Positions 1-7,478 of a stretch of DNA of 64,000 nt are shown one piece after another. This stretch comes from Urechidicola vernalis (lineage in GTDB: Bacteria; Bacteroidota; Bacteroidia; Flavobacteriales; Flavobacteriaceae): positions 62,001 to 126,000 of the forward strand of contig NZ_JAVRHV010000003.1 in assembly GCF_031846385.1 (NCBI RefSeq), written 5' to 3'. The notes beneath the pieces were generated by a model. The model did not search any database. It saw only the letters and a list, made by a program, of their open reading frames with translations, and was not told where the DNA came from. Made by a program: the position numbers and the translations under genes. Positions within the stretch are counted from its first letter, which is position 1; every line of letters starts with the position of its first letter.

Positions 1-239
1 CATCTGGTAGAGTAATGGAGGTGGTTTCGGATGAGCCAGGTATTCAATTTTATGGAGGAAATTTTTTAAGTGGTACTAAAGGAAAAAATGGTAAAACGTA
101 TGAATATAGAGGTGCGTTTTGTTTAGAAACTCAACATTTTCCGAACAGTCCAAATCAACCAAATTTTCCTTCAACAATTTTGAATCCAGGAGAAATTTAT
201 ACTTCAATCTGTATATATAAATTTTCAACACAACCATAA
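1..239 (+). CDS. Aldose 1-epimerase, C-terminal fragment
   Basis: This is the 3' end of a gene that enters from the left edge; the reading frame is open from base 3 to the TAA at 237-239, so the ATG at 15 is internal. The visible residues include SGRVMEV, EPGIQFYGGNF and a GAFCLETQHFPNSPNQPNFPS-like stretch. In the galactose mutarotase family these form the C-terminal strands, and the glutamate of the LETQ segment is the catalytic base. The enzyme interconverts alpha and beta anomers of aldoses. xylB and xylA lie 4 kb downstream, so a role in pentose or hexose use is plausible. Only the last quarter of the protein is present. The next gene starts 1 bp after the stop, so they are probably cotranscribed. 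Confidence 0.85.
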   Translation, partial: SGRVMEVVSDEPGIQFYGGNFLSGTKGKNGKTYEYRGAFCLETQHFPNSPNQPNFPSTILNPGEIYTSICIYKFSTQP

Positions 240-240
240 T

Positions 241-1161
241 ATGAGGCAGATTTTTATTCTAATATTCTTTTCAAGTTTGTTTATCGGTTTCGTAAATCCG
301 GAACCTCCAAAAACCTTTAAAGTGATGGCATGGAATATTTTTCATGGAGGAAACGACATTGAAAATGGTCAAGAAAATGTGATTGAAATAATTAGAGAAA
401 TCAACCCGGACATTATTTTAATGGTAGAAACGTATGGTTCTGGGAAGAAAATTGCAGAATCTTTAGGGTATAATTTTCATTTGATTGCTAAAGAAGGAAC
501 CGTATTAGATGATAAACGAATTAACTTATCAATCTATTCCAAGTTTCCGTTTGGGGAACGTATTGATACGGAGAACTCATTTTATTTAGGAGGTAGAGAG
601 ATTTATGTTCATGGAGCTAAAATGAACTTTTTCTCTAATTGGTTTCATTATGAGCCTTGGAGTGACGCACCGGAGAACCTAGAGAAATCAGTAAATGAAT
701 TGTTAGCATGGGAGCAAACGGGTGCTAAATACAGAATGATTAATAAAATGCTACCTGTTATAAAAAAATATGCAGCACAATCAGACTCAATACCGATGGT
801 TTTTGGTGGAGATATGAACACACCTTCGCATTTAGATTGGGGAGAAGAAACAAAAGAACAACACAATGGTTTGGTCGTGCCTTGGTATGGAACAAAAGTG
901 CTCGAAGATATTGGTTTGGTAGATTCTTATAGGGAAATGTATCCAAATCCAATTACACATCCTGGAATTACTTGGGATTGGCCAGAGAAAGTAGATGAGC
1001 ATCGTATAGATTATATTTTTTATAAAAGCCCTTCAATTACTCCAATTGAATCGACAACCTACAAATCTTTTTTTAATGAACGTTTAACCATAAATAACAA
1101 AACAATTATAAATCCATCTGACCATGGAATTGTAGTAACCACTTTTCAACTAAACGACTAA
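241..1161 (+). CDS. Secreted endonuclease/exonuclease/phosphatase (EEP) family protein
   Basis: The 306-residue product starts with a hydrophobic signal peptide (about residues 1-20) and carries the EEP (DNase I-like) fold. Visible motifs are MAWNIFHGG near residue 30, DIILMVETYG (metal-binding Glu) near residue 58, GGDMNTPSH near residue 182, HRIDYIFY near residue 255 and NPSDHGIVVTTF near the end. These are the usual Asn, Glu, Asp-x-Asn and Asp-His catalytic positions and all look intact. Substrates in this family range from nucleic acids to phosphoinositides and sphingomyelin, so the exact one cannot be read from sequence. It is packed between the epimerase gene (1 bp gap) and a phosphatase-superfamily gene (5 bp gap). 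That suggests an operon for an exported phosphodiester-cleaving pair. Confidence 0.82.
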   Translation: MRQIFILIFFSSLFIGFVNPEPPKTFKVMAWNIFHGGNDIENGQENVIEIIREINPDIILMVETYGSGKKIAESLGYNFHLIAKEGTVLDDKRINLSIYSKFPFGERIDTENSFYLGGREIYVHGAKMNFFSNWFHYEPWSDAPENLEKSVNELLAWEQTGAKYRMINKMLPVIKKYAAQSDSIPMVFGGDMNTPSHLDWGEETKEQHNGLVVPWYGTKVLEDIGLVDSYREMYPNPITHPGITWDWPEKVDEHRIDYIFYKSPSITPIESTTYKSFFNERLTINNKTIINPSDHGIVVTTFQLND

Positions 1162-1166
1162 TTATT

Positions 1167-2399
1167 ATGAGTAATTTAAAATCGAGTCTGCTGGCACTTT
1201 TACTATGTCTAGTTTTAAATAATTATTCACAAAAAAACGACAATTACAAAAAGGCATTTTTAATATTATTAGATGGAATTCCGGCCGATATTATTGAAAG
1301 TGTCGAAACACCAAATTTGGACGAAATCAGTGCCAAAGGTGGCTATGCTAGAGCCCATGTTGGCGGAGAAAAAGGTGGCTATTCACAAACACCAACAATA
1401 TCTGCGCCGGGATACAATTGCTTACTCACAGGTACTTGGTATCATAAACACAACGTAAAAGGGAATTCTATTACCGATCCTAATTACAATTATTGGAGTA
1501 TTTATAAACAAGCAAAGGAGTCTAAACCGCATTTAAAAACGGCAATTTTTTCTACGTGGTTAGATAATAGAACCAAATTGTTAGAAGGAGCTACGGGCAC
1601 TACGAACAGTTTTAAATTCGATTATTCATTTGATGGTTTTGAACATGATACGATTCAATTTCCGCATTCAGAAGACCGAAAATTTATTTTTAATATTGAT
1701 GAACATGTTTCTACACATGCGGCTGATTATGTTCTAGAAAATGGGCCAGATGTATCTTGGATGTATTTAGAATTTACCGATGATATAGGACATAAATTTG
1801 GCGACAGCCCTCAAATGTATGAAGCTGTAAAACTAGCTGATAAACAAGTAGGTCGTGTTTGGAATTCGTTGAAGCAAAGAATGAAAAAATACAATGAAGA
1901 TTGGATGATAGTTATCACTACAGATCATGGAAGAAATAAAAAAGACGGTACTGGACATGGAGGGCAAAGCGAGCGTGAGCGTTTAACTTGGATTGTAACC
2001 AATAAAGAAACTAATGAACACTTTAAAAATCAACCTGGTATTGTAAGCATTGCGCCATCAGTATTAAATCATTTAGATATTGATATTCCAGAAGAAAGGG
2101 CATTTGAATTAGATGGGACATCGTTTATAAATGATATAGTAATTAGTGATTTATCTGTGATTAAAAAAGATGATGAGTTACATTTAAATTGGAAATCTCA
2201 TGGAGAAAGCGAAAAAATAAAAATTTTATTATGTACAACAAACAACTTTAAAGAAGGAATAGAAGATGTGTATAAGAAAGTTAAGAAAAAAAATTCAATG
2301 GATGAGTCTGCAATAATTTCATTAGAAAACAACACATCTATATTCTATAAAGTAGTGTTGAAATCGTCTAAAAACTCAGTGAACTATTGGGTAAAATAA
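1167..2399 (+). CDS. Secreted alkaline phosphatase superfamily protein (NPP-like)
   Basis: The 410-residue product has an N-terminal signal peptide (to about residue 21) and the metal sites of the type I phosphodiesterase/nucleotide pyrophosphatase group: Asp36 in ILLDGIP, Ser79 in TISAPGYN at the nucleophile position, Asp205 and His209 in TDDIGHKFG, Asp253-His254 in TTDHGR and His264 in TGHGG. Well-studied nucleotide pyrophosphatases use Thr as nucleophile; here the aligned residue is Ser. The last 80 residues form a separate, probably beta-sandwich, tail. It should hydrolyse phosphate mono- or diesters outside the cytoplasm. It follows the EEP gene by 5 bp and ends at the bidirectional terminator at 2436-2467. 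The specific substrate is unknown. Confidence 0.82.
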   Translation: MSNLKSSLLALLLCLVLNNYSQKNDNYKKAFLILLDGIPADIIESVETPNLDEISAKGGYARAHVGGEKGGYSQTPTISAPGYNCLLTGTWYHKHNVKGNSITDPNYNYWSIYKQAKESKPHLKTAIFSTWLDNRTKLLEGATGTTNSFKFDYSFDGFEHDTIQFPHSEDRKFIFNIDEHVSTHAADYVLENGPDVSWMYLEFTDDIGHKFGDSPQMYEAVKLADKQVGRVWNSLKQRMKKYNEDWMIVITTDHGRNKKDGTGHGGQSERERLTWIVTNKETNEHFKNQPGIVSIAPSVLNHLDIDIPEERAFELDGTSFINDIVISDLSVIKKDDELHLNWKSHGESEKIKILLCTTNNFKEGIEDVYKKVKKKNSMDESAIISLENNTSIFYKVVLKSSKNSVNYWVK

Positions 2400-2435
2400 T
2401 AACTGATTAGTTGGATTAAGAAAACTAATAATAGC

Positions 2436-2467
2436 AAAAAAGCAGCGATTTTAATTGCTGCTTTTTT
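2436..2467. terminator. Bidirectional hairpin terminator
   Basis: The arms AAAAAAGCAGC and GCTGCTTTTTT form a strong stem (extendable by GATT/AATT with one G-U pair) with T tracts on both strands. It lies between the convergent genes ending at 2399 (+) and 2488 (-). Confidence 0.85.
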
Positions 2468-2487
2468 ATGAGTTCTTCAATGATTTA

Positions 2488-2859
2488 TTATTTTTTAGAT
2501 CCTGAAATATCCAGTGTTCCTTCTATATAAGAAACAGTTCCTTCGAAGGATTTTTTATCAAATTCCAAATCAAATTCTACTTCAGTGTCTTCAACATACA
2601 TCGAAAAAGTAACGTTTTTTCCATCTACCACTAAATTGTCTACTTCGGTTTTGTATCCTCCAATTTTGGCATAACCATTTAATTCTCCATCTGCCTTTTC
2701 AAAAATTAAATCGCCTTCCTGGTAATCGTAAGGTGCATCAGGAACTTCATAAGACCAAGTGCCTAATATTTTTTTAACATTTGAATTGCTGGTTATTGTA
2801 AAACTGGCCAAAACGAACATACAGATTAAAAGCCCAGTGGATTGCATGATTTTTTTCAT
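2488..2859 (-). CDS. Small secreted protein of unknown function
   Basis: The 123-residue product has an N-terminal signal peptide (basic MKKIMQ, then a hydrophobic stretch to about residue 21). The mature part alternates short hydrophobic and acidic strands and contains ILGTWSYE near its start, a pattern seen in small lipocalin- or calycin-like secreted proteins of Bacteroidetes. That resemblance is only a pattern match. There is no lipobox cysteine, so it is probably periplasmic or surface-released and not lipidated. It is monocistronic, convergent with the phosphatase gene and divergent from the PAS-LuxR regulator at 3018, whose control it may share. I do not recognise a specific family. 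Confidence 0.7.
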   Translation of the reverse strand: MKKIMQSTGLLICMFVLASFTITSNSNVKKILGTWSYEVPDAPYDYQEGDLIFEKADGELNGYAKIGGYKTEVDNLVVDGKNVTFSMYVEDTEVEFDLEFDKKSFEGTVSYIEGTLDISGSKK

Positions 2860-2943
2860 AATTGATTATTAAATTTTATAGTTTTAGATGGTCCAAGATA
2901 TTAATTTTTTCTGCAATGTTTGGTTTATCAAAGAATGCATCAT

Positions 2944-2959
2944 AAAATCAGATGATTTT
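2944..2959. promoter_or_regulatory. Inverted repeat in divergent intergenic region
   Basis: AAAATCA-GA-TGATTTT is a perfect 7-2-7 inverted repeat. It sits about 85 bp upstream of the minus-strand gene at 2859 and 59 bp upstream of the LuxR-type regulator at 3018. It could be an operator shared by the two; it is AT-rich and short, so chance is possible. Confidence 0.3.
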
Positions 2960-3017
2960 TATGTAAAACTTTCAATTCATTTAGTATTTTGACCAACTCA
3001 AATTCTAAGTTACTGCT

Positions 3018-3785
3018 ATGATCAAACGTGTAAAAGAAATTTATAGTAAAATATTTAACTCCTATGGACATGGTTCGTTAGAAAATCACATTGGAAAAAT
3101 TATTGAGTTAGATACGTTTTTACCTTACAGTTCCACTTTTTTTTGCATTACAAATACACAGAATTTATCATTTGAGTATATAAGTAAAAATATGTTTGCA
3201 TGCTTGGGCTATACTCCCGAAGAGTTTAAAGAAAAAGGCATGCGTTATTTATGGAGTAAAATTCACCCAGACGATATTGATCTTTGGTTAAAGGCTTTAA
3301 ATGAATTAATGACTTATACACTTGATTCCATTTCCATAGAATCGCGGACTAAAATGAGTTATACCTGGAATTATCGCGTTAAGAATAATAAAGGCACCTA
3401 TGTAAATGTTGTCCAAAACACAACTCCTTTAGAGTTCGATACTGAAGGAAAACCAATAATTGGATTGGCACATTATACGGTGTTAAATGCTCAAATAAAA
3501 ATGGATGTTTGCGCTTCGGCAAATTTGCTAAACGAACAAAACGAGTATGAAACTATGTATTTTAATAACTTCTCTCAAAAACTATTAACTGACGGTATTT
3601 CAAATCGAGAAAGAGACATTATTAGATTGTTAGTGTTAGATAATACAAGTAAAGAAATAGCCCTTAAACTTAGTATTTCTCCAAACACGGTTGATACACA
3701 TAGAAGAAATATTCTAAAGAAAATGAATGTTTCATCTACAGGGGAATTGATTGGAATTTTCAAAAGCAAAACCTTTTCTATCTAA
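3018..3785 (+). CDS. PAS domain LuxR-type transcriptional regulator
   Basis: The 255-residue cytoplasmic protein has a PAS fold at about residues 30-150 (FEYISKNMFACLGYTPEEF, then IHPDD and WNYRVKNNKG, typical of the PAS_3 group). A C-terminal LuxR/GerE helix-turn-helix spans about residues 190-250 (SNRERDIIRLL, SKEIALKLSISPNTVDTHR, ILKKMNV). It should bind DNA through the HTH in response to a ligand, redox or partner signal sensed by PAS. No receiver domain and no neighbouring histidine kinase are present, so it is not an obvious two-component regulator. Its start is divergent from the small secreted protein at 2859. Targets cannot be deduced; the neighbouring xylB promoter is a candidate only by proximity. 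Confidence 0.85.
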   Translation: MIKRVKEIYSKIFNSYGHGSLENHIGKIIELDTFLPYSSTFFCITNTQNLSFEYISKNMFACLGYTPEEFKEKGMRYLWSKIHPDDIDLWLKALNELMTYTLDSISIESRTKMSYTWNYRVKNNKGTYVNVVQNTTPLEFDTEGKPIIGLAHYTVLNAQIKMDVCASANLLNEQNEYETMYFNNFSQKLLTDGISNRERDIIRLLVLDNTSKEIALKLSISPNTVDTHRRNILKKMNVSSTGELIGIFKSKTFSI

Positions 3786-3787
3786 AA

Positions 3788-3806
3788 AATACTCAAATTG
3801 AGTATT
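3788..3806. repeat. 9-1-9 perfect inverted repeat just after a stop codon
   Basis: AATACTCAA-A-TTGAGTATT begins 2 bp after the TAA of the LuxR-type gene. It has no T tract, so it may be an mRNA 3'-end stabiliser or a protein-binding site and not a classic terminator. Confidence 0.45.
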
Positions 3807-3922
3807 GTGCGGTATTTTATTTGGTAGTTACTTTACACTATCTAAAAGATACTTCTAAGCGTTTCTACAAATCAGTAGAATTGTTGGGTTTAGTTAAGAT
3901 GTGTAAGGTTTATGAAAAAGAG

Positions 3923-3967
3923 AAAGCTTCAAATGTTCCCATAAGCATTTGGAGCTTTAATTTTTTA
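3923..3967. terminator. Hairpin terminator-like element
   Basis: AAAGCTTCAAATG and CATTTGGAGCTTT pair over 13 bp with one G-U pair, with a 10-nt loop and then AATTTTTT. It stands about 140 bp after the LuxR-type gene and 105 bp before xylB, and probably ends transcription of the former. The rest of 3786-4072 shows no gene. Confidence 0.6.
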
Positions 3968-4038
3968 GGAGTTGAGATAATCTCAATTTTCTAGTATTAT
4001 TTTTATCAATTTTAATATATTTTCATTCCCTTTTTATT

Positions 4039-4050
4039 CCTAAATTTAGG
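4039..4050. promoter_or_regulatory. Palindrome in the xylB promoter region
   Basis: CCTAAATTTAGG is a perfect 12-bp palindrome ending 22 bp before the xylB ATG. The embedded TAAATTTA resembles the -7 box (TAnnTTTG), so a protein bound here would cover the promoter core. A role as a sugar-responsive operator is inference. Confidence 0.4.
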
Positions 4051-4072
4051 ACATAAGATTATAACTTTATTC

Positions 4073-5557
4073 ATGTATTATATCGGTTACGATTTAGGGA
4101 GTTCCTCTATTAAATTTGCACTTGTAAACGTTAGTACTGGCAAAAACAGTCTAACTTTAAATGAACCGCAGTCAGAAATGGAGATTAGCGCTCCAATGAA
4201 AAATTGGGCAGAACAAGATCCAGATTTATGGTGGCAATTTATTTGTAAAGGCACCAAAAGAATTATTGAAGAATCAGGGATAAATCCAACTGAAATTTTA
4301 GGTATTGGTATAGCCTATCAAATGCATGGTTTGGTTGTGGTAGATGAGAAAGGTGAATCACTCAGAAATGCAATTATTTGGTGTGATAGTAGAGCGGTAG
4401 AAATCGGAAATAAAGCGTTTTTAGATTTAGGTGAAGAGAAGTGTAAAGCTCATATTTTGAGTTCTCCTGGTAATTTTACAGCGTCTAAATTAAAATGGGT
4501 TAAAGATCATGAGCCTGATATTTATAGCAAAATTCATAAGTTTATGTTACCAGGTGATTTTATTGCACATAAACTTACAAGTGATTTTACAACTACCAAA
4601 AATGGACTTTCCGAAGGGATATTATGGGATTTTAAAAATGACAAAATTGCCGATTGGTTGTTAGATTATTACGGAATAGAAGAATCACTTGTTCCAACTG
4701 TTGTAGATAATTTTTCCAATCAAGGAACTGTGTCGGAAAAGGCTTCTAGATTAACAGGGTTACCGGTTGGAATTCCGATTAACTATAGGGCAGGAGATCA
4801 ACCAAATAATGCATTGTCTTTAAACGTATTTAATAATGGTGAAATTGCGGCTACGGGAGGAACTTCAGGAGTGCTTTATGCCGTTACAAAAAATTTGAAT
4901 TCAAATGAATCGGTACGTATTAATAATTTTGCTCATGCCAATTATTCGACTGATAATAAGACGGTTGGAAAACTTCTAAATATTAATGGTGCTGGAATTC
5001 AATACCGTTGGATAAAAAATATTTGCGGAGATTTATCGTATGAAAAAATGAATGTAAAAGCATCAGAAATTTCAGTTGGATCTGGAGGAGTTGTAGTTAT
5101 TCCATTTGGTAATGGGGCAGAGAGGATGTTCGAAAATAAGGTGGTTGGAAATCATATTTTAAATTTAAATTTTAACCAACATCATCAAGGGCATTTATTT
5201 AGAGCAGCGCTTGAAGGCATTGCCTTTGCCTTTGTGTATGGCATGGAGATATTAAAAAATGACAATGCTAAAATAAAAGTAATTCGGGCAGGGAATGACA
5301 ACCTATTTCGTTCTGAAATATTCTCGAATAGTGTAGCGACATTAATTGGTCATGAAATTGAAATTTATGACACTACAGGAGCTGTTGGCGCTGCAAGAGC
5401 TGCAGGATTAACAGATGGAGATTTTGAAAATTTCGGGAATCAAATTATGCGCAATGATTATCTTAAAACATATAAACCCATTGCTGACGCAGCGGAATAT
5501 GAAAAAGCATATCAATTATGGAAAAAATCACTAGTATCAATTATAAAAAATAATTAA
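4073..5557 (+). CDS. xylB: Xylulokinase
   Basis: The 494-residue protein is a FGGY-family carbohydrate kinase. It has the N-terminal phosphate-binding motif DLGSSSIKFALVN at residues 6-18, the substrate-facing YQMHGLVVVDEKG near residue 82, the catalytic-base region RAGDQ with Asp242, and the C-terminal ATP-binding segments GGTSGVLYA and GNGAERMF. It phosphorylates D-xylulose to xylulose 5-phosphate for the pentose phosphate pathway. xylA starts 1 bp after its stop, which fixes the assignment to xylulose over other FGGY substrates and indicates one transcript. No xylose transporter or dedicated regulator gene is next to it. The length matches the family. Confidence 0.95.
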   Translation: MYYIGYDLGSSSIKFALVNVSTGKNSLTLNEPQSEMEISAPMKNWAEQDPDLWWQFICKGTKRIIEESGINPTEILGIGIAYQMHGLVVVDEKGESLRNAIIWCDSRAVEIGNKAFLDLGEEKCKAHILSSPGNFTASKLKWVKDHEPDIYSKIHKFMLPGDFIAHKLTSDFTTTKNGLSEGILWDFKNDKIADWLLDYYGIEESLVPTVVDNFSNQGTVSEKASRLTGLPVGIPINYRAGDQPNNALSLNVFNNGEIAATGGTSGVLYAVTKNLNSNESVRINNFAHANYSTDNKTVGKLLNINGAGIQYRWIKNICGDLSYEKMNVKASEISVGSGGVVVIPFGNGAERMFENKVVGNHILNLNFNQHHQGHLFRAALEGIAFAFVYGMEILKNDNAKIKVIRAGNDNLFRSEIFSNSVATLIGHEIEIYDTTGAVGAARAAGLTDGDFENFGNQIMRNDYLKTYKPIADAAEYEKAYQLWKKSLVSIIKNN

Positions 5558-5558
5558 A

Positions 5559-6884
5559 ATGGTAACAATAGGAGATAAAGAATTCTATAAAGGAATTGGA
5601 AAAATTGAATTTGAAGGAAAGGAATCGGACAACCCCTTAGCCTTTAAATATTACAATCCAGATCAGGTGGTTGCTGGTAAGACCATGAAGGATCATTTTA
5701 GGTTTGCCATTGCATATTGGCACACATTCTGCGGACAAGGTGACGATCCTTTTGGTCCCGGAACTCAAAATTTTGGGTGGGACAATTCTACTGATGTTTT
5801 GCAAAGAGCAAAAGACAAGGCAGACGCAGCATTTGAATTTGTTACCAAAATGGGATTCGATTATTTCTGTTTTCACGACTTTGATTTAATAGATGAAGGA
5901 GCAACATTAGCAGAATCGGAACAAAGGCTTCAATTTATAACGGAGTACCTTAAAAACAAACAACAAGACTCTGGAGTAAAGTTGTTGTGGGGAACGGCAA
6001 ATTGTTTTTCCAATCCACGTTATATGAACGGTGCTGCAACAAACCCTGAATTTAATGTTGTGGCAAGAGCGGGCGCTCAAATAAAAATGGCCTTAGACGC
6101 AACCATTGCCTTGAATGGAGAAAACTATGTTTTTTGGGGAGGTAGAGAAGGGTATATGTCTTTATTGAATACTGATATGGGTCGTGAACTAGATCATATG
6201 GGACAGTTTTTGACCTTGGCAAGAGACTATGCAAGATCGCAAGGATTTAAAGGAAATTTCTTTATTGAGCCTAAGCCGATGGAGCCAATGAAACATCAAT
6301 ATGATTTTGATACGGCAACAGCGATTGGATTTTTAAAAGAATATGGATTAGAAAATGATTTTAAAATCAACATAGAAGTAAACCATGCAACACTGGCACA
6401 ACATACTTTTCAGCATGAAATGGAGGTTGCTGCAAAATCTGGGATGCTCGGAAGTTTAGATGCCAACAGAGGAGACTACCAGAATGGTTGGGATACAGAT
6501 CAATTTCCAAACAATATTCAAGAAACAACAGAAGCCATGCTCGTATTTCTAAAAGCAGGAGGTTTGCAAGGTGGAGGAATTAATTTTGATGCTAAAATCA
6601 GGCGTAATTCAACCGATTTGGAAGATGTGTTTCATGCACATATTGGTGGTGCCGATACTTTTTCCAGAGCATTATTAACCGCTGATAAAATAATTCAATC
6701 TTCCTCGTATCAAAAATTGAGAGAAGAACGCTACAGTTCGTTTAACAATGGCAATGGAAGAGCCTTTGAAAATGGAGAGTTGAAATTGGATGATTTGTAC
6801 AAAATAGCAGTTGACAATGGAGAGCTGTCATTAAAAAGTGGCAAGCAAGAATTGTTTGAGAATATCATCAATCAGTATATCTAA
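5559..6884 (+). CDS. xylA: Xylose isomerase
   Basis: The 441-residue TIM-barrel enzyme interconverts D-xylose and D-xylulose using two divalent metals. Diagnostic stretches are WHTFCGQGDDPFG, the catalytic-His segment FCFHDFDLIDEG, WGGREGYMSLLNTD, the metal-binding FFIEPKPMEPMKHQYDFD, INIEVNHATLAQHTF, SLDANRGD and GGINFDAKIRRNST. All expected catalytic and metal ligands appear present, and the length is that of the class II (long N-terminus) enzymes typical of Bacteroidetes. It is translated directly after xylB. A GGAGG-like run follows the stop near 6892, but I see no clear hairpin terminator before 7014. Confidence 0.97.
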   Translation: MVTIGDKEFYKGIGKIEFEGKESDNPLAFKYYNPDQVVAGKTMKDHFRFAIAYWHTFCGQGDDPFGPGTQNFGWDNSTDVLQRAKDKADAAFEFVTKMGFDYFCFHDFDLIDEGATLAESEQRLQFITEYLKNKQQDSGVKLLWGTANCFSNPRYMNGAATNPEFNVVARAGAQIKMALDATIALNGENYVFWGGREGYMSLLNTDMGRELDHMGQFLTLARDYARSQGFKGNFFIEPKPMEPMKHQYDFDTATAIGFLKEYGLENDFKINIEVNHATLAQHTFQHEMEVAAKSGMLGSLDANRGDYQNGWDTDQFPNNIQETTEAMLVFLKAGGLQGGGINFDAKIRRNSTDLEDVFHAHIGGADTFSRALLTADKIIQSSSYQKLREERYSSFNNGNGRAFENGELKLDDLYKIAVDNGELSLKSGKQELFENIINQYI

Positions 6885-7013
6885 GCGTATTTAGGAGGGA
6901 TTATTGCAGTAGTTCCTAATGAGTTTACTAGATTTGTTTTCAATTATTTTAACATTTTGTTAATGCAGAAATTTAATAGTTTGTTAGATTTTTGCGATTA
7001 TAATTGACTAAAC

Positions 7014-7466
7014 ATGAAAAAACTATTACTCAGTTTCATTTTAATTGTGAGCGTTGCTGCGCAAGCTCAGATATTAGAGCCAGTAAAATGGAGTACAAGC
7101 TTTGAGAAAATTTCAGAGAACGAATTTGATTTAATCGCAACTGCTACTATAGATGCAGGATGGCATGTGTACTCTCAAAGTGTTCCAGAATATGGTCCCA
7201 TTCCAACTACTTTCGTGTTTGAAGGTTCAACTAACTTTCTAAAAAAAGGAAATACCAAAGAAGGTAAAGGACATGAAGTGTACGATAAAGTTTTTGAATT
7301 AGATATTAAGTATTTTGAAGACGAGGCTGTATTTAAACAACGAATTCGATTGAAGACAACCGATGCATTTGTTGTAAATGGTGTGGTAGAATTTATGGTT
7401 TGTAATGATACACAATGTTTACCGCCTAATGAAGTGGATTTATCATTTGATATTCCAAAATCATAA
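7014..7466 (+). CDS. Free-standing DsbD N-terminal (alpha) domain protein
   Basis: The 150-residue protein is a signal peptide (cleaved after about AQAQ, residue 19) plus a single DsbD alpha domain, an immunoglobulin-like fold. It is clearly related to the first 150 residues of the next gene: PVKWSTSFEKISE here and PVKWSTSVEKISE there, both followed by a VYSQ/LYSQ and GPIPT motif. The redox Cys pair is kept (MVCNDTQCLPPNE, around residues 130-135). In DsbD the alpha domain receives electrons from the membrane domain and passes them to periplasmic acceptors. A soluble copy could be an extra electron shuttle. It ends 12 bp before dsbD, so the two are cotranscribed. A tandem duplication is the likely origin. 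Confidence 0.85.
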   Translation: MKKLLLSFILIVSVAAQAQILEPVKWSTSFEKISENEFDLIATATIDAGWHVYSQSVPEYGPIPTTFVFEGSTNFLKKGNTKEGKGHEVYDKVFELDIKYFEDEAVFKQRIRLKTTDAFVVNGVVEFMVCNDTQCLPPNEVDLSFDIPKS

Positions 7467-7478
7467 CTAAAATTTAGA

